Shown: piece after piece, positions 1 through 11,978 of the stretch
Layout: the number at the start of each line of letters is the position of its first letter
Numbering within the stretch: the stretch's first letter is position 1
Assembly (NCBI RefSeq): GCF_000003815.2
Contig: NC_049982.1
Span: 11,760,515 to 11,819,096, forward strand
Length of the DNA stretch: 58,582 nt
DNA from: Branchiostoma floridae
Taxonomy: Eukaryota; Chordata; Leptocardii; Amphioxiformes; Branchiostomatidae
Direction of reading: 5' to 3'
Program-made: the position numbers and the translations under genes
Notes under the pieces: generated by a model
The model's database searches: none
The model's input: only the letters and a program-made list of their open reading frames with translations
Told to the model about the DNA's origin: nothing

Positions 1-479
1 GACAGTTATGCACACTCAAACAGAACTGACCCGTGTAAACCTGTATGTAACATTATGCATGTTAAGTATTGCAGTCATAGGGTGTCGATGTCCAAGGTTC
101 GCTCCAAAGGGCAAGGAGCCCCCAGATCGCATGCTAAATAGGACAAATCAATCCACAGTTCTGCAGTCTGCATCACTGAGTAGCATCTCTTCTGACAACT
201 TATTGTTATACATGTATGCACATCAAAACTTCTGTGCACTTGAAATGTATGTGTGAGGGTTATAAATTCATAAATAATAGCAAAATTGCCACTTGTGGCC
301 AGCACAAATCCAATCATTATATTAGCATATACTCTAGGCTAGCTGTATACAAGGTAAACAGTATGCCTTGTTGTACTGTGCAGTTTTTCAATACAATTCT
401 TGTTTCCTCCTGCTCAGAAATGGTGTATCTATCACTATTCACCATCTAACATACAAGGCTGACACAAAAGAGAGGAATC

Positions 480-850
480 TTAGGATATGGTTCGATTTAA
501 GCCCCTTCCAAAGGTAGTGTTCCAGGTGTTACACGATGCCGTTTCGATTTCAAGTGCATGTCTGATTGAATCTGTATCCATTTCTTTGAGTGCGTCGTAC
601 ATTAAGTCCGATCGATGGCAAAAACCTGGACATGAATAACGGAAAACATGCCAAGCCGGGTGATAAATGGTGAGGATTTCCCCTGCACCTTGCCAGCAAC
701 TTCTACTACAAGGTCCCCCGGATTCATCAAACATGTTCCGAGGATATCGCCTTCTCGGAGTATCGTTACAGCGACATAATGGCGCTGATGTATGATGCTG
801 AGAAAGGCAAGCAGCCATCGACAGCCAGATAGAGCCCATTTCAGAGATTA
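480..850 (-). pseudogene. Coding-like relic, possibly a cyclic-nucleotide-binding-domain fragment
   Basis: Two overlapping minus-strand frames look protein-like. One reads VAVTILREGDILGTCLMNPG and later VIHVQVFAIDRT before a stop; the other continues with DLMYDALKEMDTDSIRHAL. Joined across a frame change they resemble the cNMP-binding fold pattern (GD-x-x-G ... V-x-x-I-x-R-x-DL-x-x-x-LKE). No convincing splice sites flank it and no channel exons are nearby, so it may be a decayed fragment or chance. Confidence 0.2.
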
Positions 851-3800
851 GACGGGTTGAGGACTGATACCCTTACCTCGCAGAAACACGCCCCATGAAT
901 GTGTTACAGCTTTTACTGTCCCATACATCTTACTACCAAATGGCAGAGGGGTAATGACACTGTCGCATTAAGAAGTTCCAGTCATGAATATGAAGGAGGT
1001 GGTGAGAAAATCTCCAAGGCCCTGCTTAAGTCATGCATCCCAGCCGCCTTCATAACCCATTTGTCCCATTTTGAGATTAATACCAAGTTTTGGGTGTGCA
1101 GAAATGGCATATTTCCTCTGTGCCACAACAGTACACTACACACTTTTAGGCTCCATTCCTTGTCAGTGACCATTCCATAAAGGCTGCCTTCATGTAATAA
1201 GACCTTGTGTATTTGTTATTCCTATAATACTTTGCTTTTGTACCAAATAGGAACTTGCAATAGTGGCTTTTCTCTCTTGAAACATTACGTCTGGGGTTTT
1301 CCCCCCAGGGCACATTGAAAAGCTCCAGCGTTGGTGTTATGTCTCCCCTGGTGTTAAATAAATTAACAAATAAATAAAAATGATGAGACGAGCTGAGCAT
1401 GGATCTTTTCCAGGGCTGTTGTGCTGTGCACAACACCATGTCCTTGGTGCTGAAATGTCTGCTACTGTTCTATGGGTCTGTTCTTGGTGCTGGTAGAGCT
1501 GCAAAAGGACATCTGTAGGATATAAAATAGTTCCCTATCTTGTCTGTTATCTTCCTAAGACATATACCCATACCCAAGGTTGTTGGAGAAAACTGACTTT
1601 CAGGAACCTGCTTTTTCCAAGCAAAATGGGTTGTGTATGGTAACATGTCCAAAGACTTCTCTAGGTTTCTAGGAAGTATTATGGTACAGGCCATTGTGCA
1701 GTTGACTAAAAATTCTATCCAACTGGGTGCAAGCAATCCCATGAACATCCACACTGAAGCAAAAGCCGAGACAGGGGAATATGTCAGCTTAAGAGTCACC
1801 CAATGCTTGGAAACAGATAAGGAATGAGAAGGATTTGCCTTTCCAATGATGCCATGAAACTTGCTGTCAGATTTATCCGAATTAATATAAAGAAAAAACT
1901 AAAGATTTATGGGGAAGTGTGGAGTACATTATAACTACAGGCACTGCAAGTGCCTCTGCATACAGATGTTGGCTTTCCCAGCCGTATCATTAACATCAGC
2001 TATCATGAGCAGGAATGTAGCTTTCAACTCAAAACAAACTACATTGTTCCTGTGTAGCACACTCGAGCTATTCCATTAGGGAAGGAGATGAGACATCTGA
2101 TTACCCTACTGCTCCAATATTCATAGTATCTGCCAGTCCTTGCTGAACTGCGTGCCACCCTTACATTTTTGACCTTTTTTCATAGATGCATTAAGTAGAT
2201 ATGCAATCATCTTATCATTTTAATTACTTGGGAGCTGATTTATGAGGATTTGTTTATTGCTAATTCACCATCTATCAAAAACATTCTGCTTTAAGCCTGC
2301 ATCATTTGCATGGAATAAATATTAGGACTCAAAGGCAAAAGTACAGGTCATCCCCACGAAACATTGCCGCTAAAGAATTTCTAATTAGAATATATGTTCT
2401 AAATCTTGCTTGAAAGAGCAAGCATATGATAGAGTTACACATTCTAAAGAACAGCTTAAATTTTAAAAGGTCGTCATGTACAATACTACAATACTGTACA
2501 TGTATATAGGGCTTGAATTTGCACTTCCTATGGCCAAACTATACTCTCTGACCATACAATTGGGCCAGGGCTACAAGAAATTTTAAGTGAACATGCGTAG
2601 CTAACAACGCAAACTTGTTCCTGGAGGAATTACAAAGCTGATGGCCACTTCCTGTAATGTACTGCTGTTCATACTGACCCCGGCATATTCTGTACCCGGA
2701 GATCATGTTTTATGCATGGCAGTATTGGGACCTTTGGAAAATTGAATTTGATCTGCAAATATCATGCTGCACATCAATGATAAGATCAAAAGGAAACTAC
2801 CTGAAAGTTGATTTAGTATTGTTGACTGACTCTGGTATTTTGGGTATTCATTGTACCCCAGGAATCAACCTGTAAACTGTTTGAGGTGTTTTTTTCATGT
2901 TTTTGCAGTGACCAAAACACCATGAATTTTTTATCTCTAACGCAATGCAATTGTGCTTCGACCGTGAACATTTTAAAAAACAACTCATTTCCTTTTCTAC
3001 AGTGAAATTAAGCCCCTCCAAAAACAGATGAATTTACCTATTTCTAACAACAGCTGGACATAAACTAATCTGGCTAGTTGCCAGAGTAATTTATGGTCTA
3101 GCTTTCCCCCAAAACCACTTTGGCATGTGGTCAGTAAGGAAAGATACAACTATGAAATGTACAGACAGTCAGACACCCATGCATATCTTTATTTTATATA
3201 AAAAAATGGCATCAAATAATGAAAATATTCTGTAGGGAAGAAAAAAATATGGTACCAAAAGAAATTATTCAACAGTTAGCTATAGAATTCAATATACAAA
3301 GTCATTATTCAAATTTTGAATTCATGTAATCTGCAGCAACACCCTGCTGCATTTCCTGAAGCGACGTGTCACCTATACTGTAACCTGCCACAACCTTTAC
3401 AACCTCCTCCTCTCATTTACTTTTAACCCTTGACTCCTGCATCTCCGAGGCTGAATACGTCTCTACTTCATATTACATTGACAGCAAACTTTCCTGACCT
3501 CTGGCCAGAACATTACGCATGATCTGGGAAAGGAAATACCTTACAGATATGATACTGGCACTTCACTGCATTGTGAAAAAGGCATATAAATGGAACATAA
3601 GTATACTTGGGTTTCTCGAGAGCATTTTTAAAGGCAATACTTAAATTCCCAGGACTAAAAGGAACTGAAACAATAAAAGCTTTACAGCTTCTCACATATT
3701 GTTCACATAATGTGGCCATTGTAAAATATTCATAAGTAAAATGAATGAATGTTTTAAGAAGTCCAGTTTCAGCATCTCTTACATGGACCTCATGGGACTT

Positions 3801-6800
3801 TATTCTCTCTCAGGTTATTAACATGGCAATATTCCTGTGGTCATTTATGATACCAAGGTTTAAGAGTAGGGCAATTTGGGTGTATATTATCTGATTTATT
3901 GAAACTAAATACATCTTTCTACGTGTACTATGTTAGCTACCAACAGAGAAAAGTTTTTGCAATATATCGCATATTTTGTAAATAAAAACTTTTGATTTGG
4001 AGATACTACATTTTACCCTCATCTGTTTATTCTCTTCTTGCTTCCTAACGCCCCAAATGACAAACAAAAAGAGAGCAGTGTGTTTGGTGTGGTAAAACAG
4101 TGGATATGAAGAGTTATGGTTTCCTCCACACAACCTAATAACTGCATCACTGAGATCCCTACCCTGCATGGTGCTCTACACTGGCTTTATCTTGTTTGGT
4201 TATCAACTTCCAGTAACCCCTTCCAACTCTGGGTAGACCTCACGGATCAATACACACGGGTAGCATGGCTTTATTGGCTATTCTGTCCGTGGTGCTCGCA
4301 TTCCTGTAACCACTAATACCAATATCACAGCGATAAATTACGCATCCATGCAGCCATGTGTAGCGATGCCTGTGGGAGAGGTACCGTGGATGGGGGAGGA
4401 GATGCTGTAATTATATTGGGCCGAGCCATCAAAGTAATAAGAAAGGGAAATGTACCATTGCATTTGACAGCTCGTTGTTCTCTGGGGGTGTGGGATCACA
4501 TGGGAATTACCTTTCCATATCAGTCTTAATGACTACCATCAAAATTCCTGTATCGGTGGAATTAATGATCCATTTTATATTCTTTGTGTGAAATATGATA
4601 GTGAGTCACAATCCAATCTTTACAGCATGTTACTGTGGTTCACATGGCCGCATAAGGCAGACATATGCACACATGTGAGAAGGCAAAATAAATCTAAATG
4701 GTTATCTAAATTTGTCTCCAATATCTCTAACTTTGAAGAACATGAAATTCAACAGAAAATCTGTATGTTGTAAAAGTTGCAGCAGATGGTGCCTGATATT
4801 GAGTATGGAACTTCCCTTTTCATTGCAGTTATAATAAAGTTTAGTGTTTCTGCATCATAATTCAAACTTTACAGCAGGTTGCTGTGGGCTACATGGGTGG
4901 GCACAGTGTTTATGAATGAATACGTATAACATTGCATCTGAAATTCCAGCAAAAATCTTATCTTTTTTGCATGCTGTGTAGATAAACCCCTGAGGGTGAA
5001 GCATATTGTCTGCTTTCAAACTGTTCTTTTAATTTGAATTTTCAGCAGTATATCTCTAGTAACAAATATTACAGAATCTTTAACAAGACCAGGCAGTGCA
5101 TTACAACTTAATATGAGGTCGATAAGGGGATACAATAAAATCCAATTTCCCTCTGCAGTCTCAAATATCACGTGACATCCCATGGCTACAAAGTTTTTAA
5201 TCTGAGCAACTTTACAGTAAGTGTCATATTTAAGTAACGTATTCATGCCCTGTTTAGATAACCAGCATTTCTTTCAGTAGCCTGCTTTCCTTTTCTGCAC
5301 CCCGTATTACCAATCGATTGGAGATTTGATGCATCAACGACATGCAGTAAAAGATGCCCAAAAGGGTTTCCCCTGGGGAGAAGCGAGCCTGGAAATGGGG
5401 TTATCTGATTTTTACTTTTAATCAATGATTTATAACCTCTCACTCCATAAATTTGCTCCAAATGATCTTAAATCTCATGACCTGATAAAAGTTGAAACAA
5501 TCAAGATAAATGGTTTCCAGAGTATCAGTAACATATGCCAACGAAAGCTGCTTACCGCCAATAAAGTACTTCTACCCGCAGCTGTCTGCATAATTGCTCG
5601 GAAACCTCAATCCCTTTATTCTATCTACCAAGCCTTTCTAATAAATCCTGGTATATCAATTATGTATGATCATCAAGTGCATCTTCCCCCATAGACAAAT
5701 TACTGCTCCCCAAATCGATCACTGTCAGTTCTTGATACTGAGAATAAAAGTTGTTATGTTTTTCTTGCTAGTAAGTGTCTTTTACATTTACAGGCAATTG
5801 TGCATAGAATTGATTTTCATATTCTATGTCATTTTCTAATTTGTAATTACTTGCCATACAAAAGATAGGCAAACATTGTTTTGTTTACACTTCCCCATTA
5901 GGCTCTATAAAAATATGTAGCATTTTGTTTTAAAATGTGGGAATAGTTAAACTGTCTAAAAGTCATTTAAGAGTTCTATTTATTCCCTGTAGTTATAGAT
6001 TGTGAGAATTCAAAGTTCTACAAACAATGGAAAACTTTCAGTTCTACGTAGTTACAAATAGTTGTGGCATCGTTAAAAATAAATGAGTTCTTGACTGTCA
6101 TTCTAGAGTTGTGCAAGATGCATGCGGGTGCGTGTCGAACTTCACATAGTTCCGCTGGCTCCTACTTGGCGCAGCAAGCGATCATCATAATAACATCAAA
6201 CTAAAGCATCCCCAATGCCTCATTATGTCATGCCTGCAGATGGCTCCATCCAAACTCAATAAGGAACTCAGCGTACAATATATTAGCCTCCAACAATGCC
6301 AGCCAGAAAAGAATTTCATGCAATTCAATTCTTGTTATGCTCGTTTGATTACTGAGGAGACAGGAACAGAGGTAATATCCCCCGTGGACTTGGCTTCCTC
6401 GCAGAGACACCGACTCGTAACCAGCGCTGTCAGAGTGACAAATGGCGCCATTCTTCCTCTCCTCCCAGAAGTGGGGAACCAGCGATGTATAGTGCAGCGT
6501 AAATTGCATTCCCTTTATTTCAAGCCGCGCACGGCACCTCAAATTTTCCAGGCGGGCGCCATCTCAGATGGCAATTTGATCTAATCTTATTTTTGCCCAT
6601 TCTAATCACATTAAGAGATCCGATAGTCATTCCACTGCCCCAGAAACGGCAATCGATTGCAATTGTGCAGCTTCTTCGGCAGATAATTTGTGATGATGCT
6701 TTTTGAAAGTGCGGTGTATATCCTCCCAAGACTAAGGAATATTGATAGGGATGAATACCTTTATCACAACTAATAACTACGAAGTTTATGACTTGAGCTG

Positions 6801-6848
6801 TGTGTAGAGCCTAAGATGAAAGGGCTACAAAATATAGTGACACGCAAT

Positions 6849-7045
6849 GTAACATCAACTCTCATAATTCCATGGGGTACCATAATGATGCCACATGAGA
6901 AAAATACATGGATTTAAGGTAAATTAAAGAGCTGTACAAATAAAGCATCGGTAATACTTAGATGTTCAAGACAATCTTGAGAGGGCTTTGTTTTTTGATG
7001 AAGCGGCATTATGGCACCCGGCAGAATAATGAGAGTTGATGTTAC
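6849..7045. repeat. Inverted repeat with arms of about 42 bp
   Basis: The left arm (6849-6891) begins GTAACATCAACTCTCAT and the right arm (7005-7045) ends ATGAGAGTTGATGTTAC; the rest of the arms match with a few differences (CCATAATG / CATTATGG). The spacer is about 113 bp. No clear target-site duplication was seen; it is either a decayed miniature element or a structural feature of the intron transcript. Confidence 0.7.
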
Positions 7046-10000
7046 ACTTTTCGTTATTTTAGTTCACATTCACAATGGTGACAATTATTTCATGAATAAC
7101 TAACTTTACCATTACTTTGCAAGTTCCTATTGATTTGTAAGTTCATCAAAAAACAATATTATCATTAATCCGTGATTCTATAATTGCTTTGACCTCTTCA
7201 TTGCAAAATCACAATGCCTTGAATATACGTTCCCATTGCATTCTTACTGAACCACAGAATCGTATGATCCATGAACTTAAAACGCCATGAAAACCTCTCT
7301 TCCTCTCCGAATGTGAAAATAGAGGATGGGAAGCATGGGAACATTTGCATAGCATAATGGCATGGCAATTACGGCAGGGTGGGGTGGGGACTCTATACTG
7401 CTTCATTAACCACAGTGGGTGATTAATGTAGGACATATAATATATCTGAATGGATGTAATGAGCACATTAAAGAACCTGCCACAGCACCCACCTATCGAA
7501 AAAATCTGACAACAGGGACAGGGGGCGCCACTGTCTTAGACCTGTTTATGACTGTGTCTTGTCACGTAACAATATCTATCAGCCGCCACGTGACAAGGAA
7601 ACTCCAAGATGAGATCTACTCGGTTGATTGATAGAATGTATCTCAAAAGCTTCCCAAGCTTTGAACTGTAGTTGTGTGTATATCTGTTCAGATTCTTGTA
7701 AAAAAAAAATAGGGGTTTTTCTGTGTGTCTTGGTGTCAGTGGTTCCTGCTAGTCTAGTTCTGGGTGTACTTTTTAGCTCCAAGAACATGTTGAGCTAACT
7801 TTAGGACTGACTCTGATCTCCAGTGTTGATGATTGGTATGCCATGCACAATGTCATGATTTGCTATCTTCAGCCATGGTATTGGAAACAACGAAGTTGAT
7901 AAAATTCTTGTGTTCCAATTGAATTTCTCCACAGACTTTGCTGCAATACCAACAAGTGAATAGCCCTGATCCCTGAAATCTAGGAGGATATTAGTTACTG
8001 TATCATGCTTTAGCAACTTTCAGGAACTTGAGATCATGTTCAACTAGAAGTGTAAGTTGAGAAGCATTGCATTTATGTATTCACATTATCTAAAAAGTTT
8101 AACATTTGAATTGAAGACTAGCCCCATAGCCTGGCAACATCAGGTAGGTAGGAAGTAAAACCAAAAGACAAAAAACAACGTAGAAATGCGAAAATTTCAT
8201 TAGCTACTCTCCCATTGGGTAATTTTGATGGACAACCAGGGTATATTTCCAAATGACCTTATAATAGGAATGCATATCTTCCTCATCAACATAAATTGTT
8301 ATATTGCCTGATTACGATGTATTGCCTAAAGCCCTTTTCTACCTAACTAACAACCACAGTGATATCACAAAAAGGGTTTGCTTGGTGACACCCCATTGAA
8401 CCTGCAGTCACAAGACGCATGGGGGTGCTCAGTGGGGAGCCCATTATAGACATCCATGAATTTTCCATGGTGTCTTGCATCCACTGTGTGTCACCAAAGT
8501 TCAGCACGGAACAAAAAGCTGAAGACTTTGACATATCGCAGATGGTGGAGCACAGAAAAGTTTCACGTTATAGCGTAATTACTTGCCTTAAGCAATATTC
8601 TGCACAGCAGTACAGAGACATGTAACAAATGGGTTAATTACATTTTACAGGAAGAAATCAAATTTCTGAAGATTGTCTGGCAAGCTCAAGCAAGGGAAAG
8701 TCATTCGAAGGGGATAGCCATTTTGCCACCATGAATATTACACTGCCTGAAGAATTCTGAGGTTTCTTAAGGTATGCATGTTCAACCAAGACAACTGCTT
8801 CACACTCTACCAGAATGCTAAACAGTGCTAATCTGCAAAAGCAACATAACTCTTTTGGGAGGTTTTTGAACCATCTTCTTGCTACAATGACAAAACTGTG
8901 CCTTGACATGCAGCTATTGTTGGTCATCTATATTATTTACCAAAAACTTCACAAGAAAACTTCAAAATGCAACATATTTTGACCGACACTGCTCAGCTTA
9001 GTACAAGGATTTATGGTGACAGTGGTTGGAAAACAGATTTGTGACTTCCCACTACTTCTCAAGATGAGAAAGTACCCGTTTTTAATCTTATTTCCTGTGT
9101 TAGCACTGCGGGATTAACTGTTAGAAGGGTGTATAGCCTTCATTCCACTCAGCTCTCTGCGGGAACTCCATTCTGAGCTCAGGGCTTACCAACTGATCAC
9201 ATTCCTCCGCATGCATTATTTAGCACCTTGACTTACCGCACCTGTAATTGCTGTATCTACTGAATCAGAGCCGTCAGGTCTAAATGAGCATCTTGGAATC
9301 TCTTGCCCAGACACACCCTAACATACCTCACAGTCACAATCCCTCCCATACTAGTATGCCATCCATGCTTCCTCTGAGTGGAAATTTAGCACAAATCCAA
9401 TATGAGATCACAATCGCATCCCCGCAAGTCATCATGCATTCAGGTGGAAGGCAATAGATGAGAAAGGGAGGCTTTCTGTGAAATTAAAGTCAACACTACA
9501 TTTGTCACTGTAACAATCTGGGAATCAGGGCCGGGTGTGAGAGGATAGCAATTATTGGCGAAACCCCATCTTCTGCAGTCCAGAAATACCATGACCATCA
9601 GTCAAGATTGATAGAGAAACGCCTTCTGTGAGAGGAAGAAGAGAATGGAAGGGAAGGGGAGATTACATGCATGACGGTATATTGAAGCCCCGTAATTGCA
9701 TGTTTACGGTTGAAGGCTAAACTTGAAAGAGTGTGATCTGTCATATCCGGCAGTGTTATGCAGCATGTGGTTGTTTCCACCACATTAAGATCCCATTTCG
9801 GATTTCCCTTTCATTGAGAGAGAATGCCGGTAAGTGTGGTAATGAAAGAGGGTTTCAAACATGCAGGGGAGGTTCCACGCTGTAAACCCCCGAGCCTTAA
9901 TGTGGATGCGTAACACTCAATGGATTATTGATTGTCGTAAAAAACAAATTTGAAAATTAGTGGTCAGATAAGAAGGCAAATGGATTCTGCATAATTGCTC

Positions 10001-11978
10001 TTCTATATGCATGCTATTGATTTGGCTAGCAGCAACCAGAATGGTGATTATTCTACAGGCTGGAAAAGTAATATGAATATGGTCTTATTTTTTGCTCAAC
10101 TGATCCAGTTTTTCTGGAAGTATGTTCGTGTGTAACTGTAAGTGAGAGGACAGTCACAGGTTTTAATGGTATTTAGACTCATAGAAATAGTATTAAAAGG
10201 CTGCAAAATGAATTTCCTTTGCACAGGAAGTTATGTGTACTATGGCATCTGAATGGGTCTTTCCCTGGTGCTGAAAATGTAGAGTTTCATGCACTGGTCA
10301 AAAACAGCACATGTACATATTTCTGGTTGAACATCTTCCCAGACCATTGCCAAAACTTTTCAAACTTTTACACCCTTTAATCTGTTATAAATGAACAAAG
10401 GTTACAGCTTAAATTCATGGAGAAAGTTGTTCCAAAAAGTGGTGCTTTGGCTTTCGGCAAAAACATGTCAATATAAAATCTGAATAACTTCAGTTTTTCA
10501 TATTTGCAGTTCCTGTAAAGGGAAATTTGACCTACAAATATGCAGTACTTTTGGTAGTTCTACTGCTTCTAGGGAGAATGTGACGAATATATCTATTCAA
10601 ATATCTGTAAATCTTGTTAAGTAGAAGTAGTTGTAGAGACATACAGTGCTACACAGCACCTTTGGGGTTATACACCCCTTATGGGGTGGCATACTTTTTT
10701 TAGCTGAATATAAGACAGGAGTTATTGCACCAGCCACCAGGTCTTATTTATGTGTGGTGAAGCTACCTGCCATACAGCTCCGAAGATAATATAGCACACA
10801 GAGAGAACAGAATCTTGGGTCAGTTTCCTTTGTGAATAGCCTCAAAGGAGTTTGGCCACTGCTAACATCTAAAAGCTCTGTATCTTTTTCTGGGCCAAAT
10901 GCGTACCAAAATCGATTCCGCCATCATAGGCAACCCAGTCATGCACTATTACAATTCCCCGGCCGTACCTTAGATCCTAGCCTGGGAACCTTCGTTCATC
11001 AAATCCTACCCAACCAACCAAGGAAGGATCCGTCCACAGAGCCACTGACACCTCATTGGTATTCTGCCCACAACAAGATTCATGGCCATCCCGGAGGTGG
11101 GTACCTGGTGCCAAACAGATGCCCCTTCCTGCCGGTGAGCTGGCCAGCAGATAATAATAAAGCTCAGTAGAATTTTGATTGCCAATTTGACCCAGTAGCA
11201 CGGATCAAGACCAGATAGCAGCCCTAAGCCCCCGGTTCATGACGTCTGGCTCCCAGTAAGCCAACCCTCCATCATCAATACAGGACGGAATTAAAGGACC
11301 GGTAAGTATGATTTATGGACATGTCACAGGGAAAGTACCACCTTCCTGCAAGGCAGGAGAACTTCCCGATGAGAACAAAGTGGGAAAGTATTTGACCACG
11401 TATTGGACGCCGCTCCCACTGGAAATTAATCACGGGTCTTACAGAAATGCTGCCGGCAAATGGATTGCCCTATTATCGGACCTTTTGGTTGTGATATGCT
11501 CATCCTGATGCATAATGCAGGGTGCGGTGATATCAGAATGTAAATAGCATCCACAGGAAATTTGTCAATGTTCCCGGGGTAGATAGTTAGGATAGGAATT
11601 ACTGTGATGAATAGCGGGGTTGCTGGCAATTTCACCTCCGTCGTTATATGATGATATAACCTGCCCATTTCCAGCGACAGCGTAACCTGATTGGGTACGG
11701 TCTCCGAATGCAGGATATGATCGGATAATGTAAAACCCTGCCTCAAGATGAACAGGCTTGGAGATGTCTGACAAAAAAGAATCTATATCTTAAAAGTATA
11801 AACATACATCTATAATTAAAAAAAACATTCAGTTTTACATCACTATAGTCACAGACAGCTGTACTTCAAACAATGATTAAAACATGTCTTCATTGAATTT
11901 AAAGATGAACATAATACAATGAACTGTAATACCGGTAGTATTGAAGACATACAGAGTGCATCATACCATCAGTCCTAC

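Larger units (their letters stand above)
1..11978. other. Long non-coding stretch, probably an intron of TCERG1
   Basis: Apart from the relic at 480-850 I see no exon with credible splice sites. No proline-rich or WW-encoding exon, which should follow TCERG1 exon 2, was found. Blocks at about 6110-6750, 7200-7620, 9100-9900 and 10830-11760 have balanced composition and TAAT-type words unlike the AT-rich surroundings; they could be conserved regulatory DNA, but this cannot be shown without alignment. A 10-bp palindrome with an E-box (CTTGTCACGT / ACGTGACAAG) lies at 7558-7597. Confidence 0.5.
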
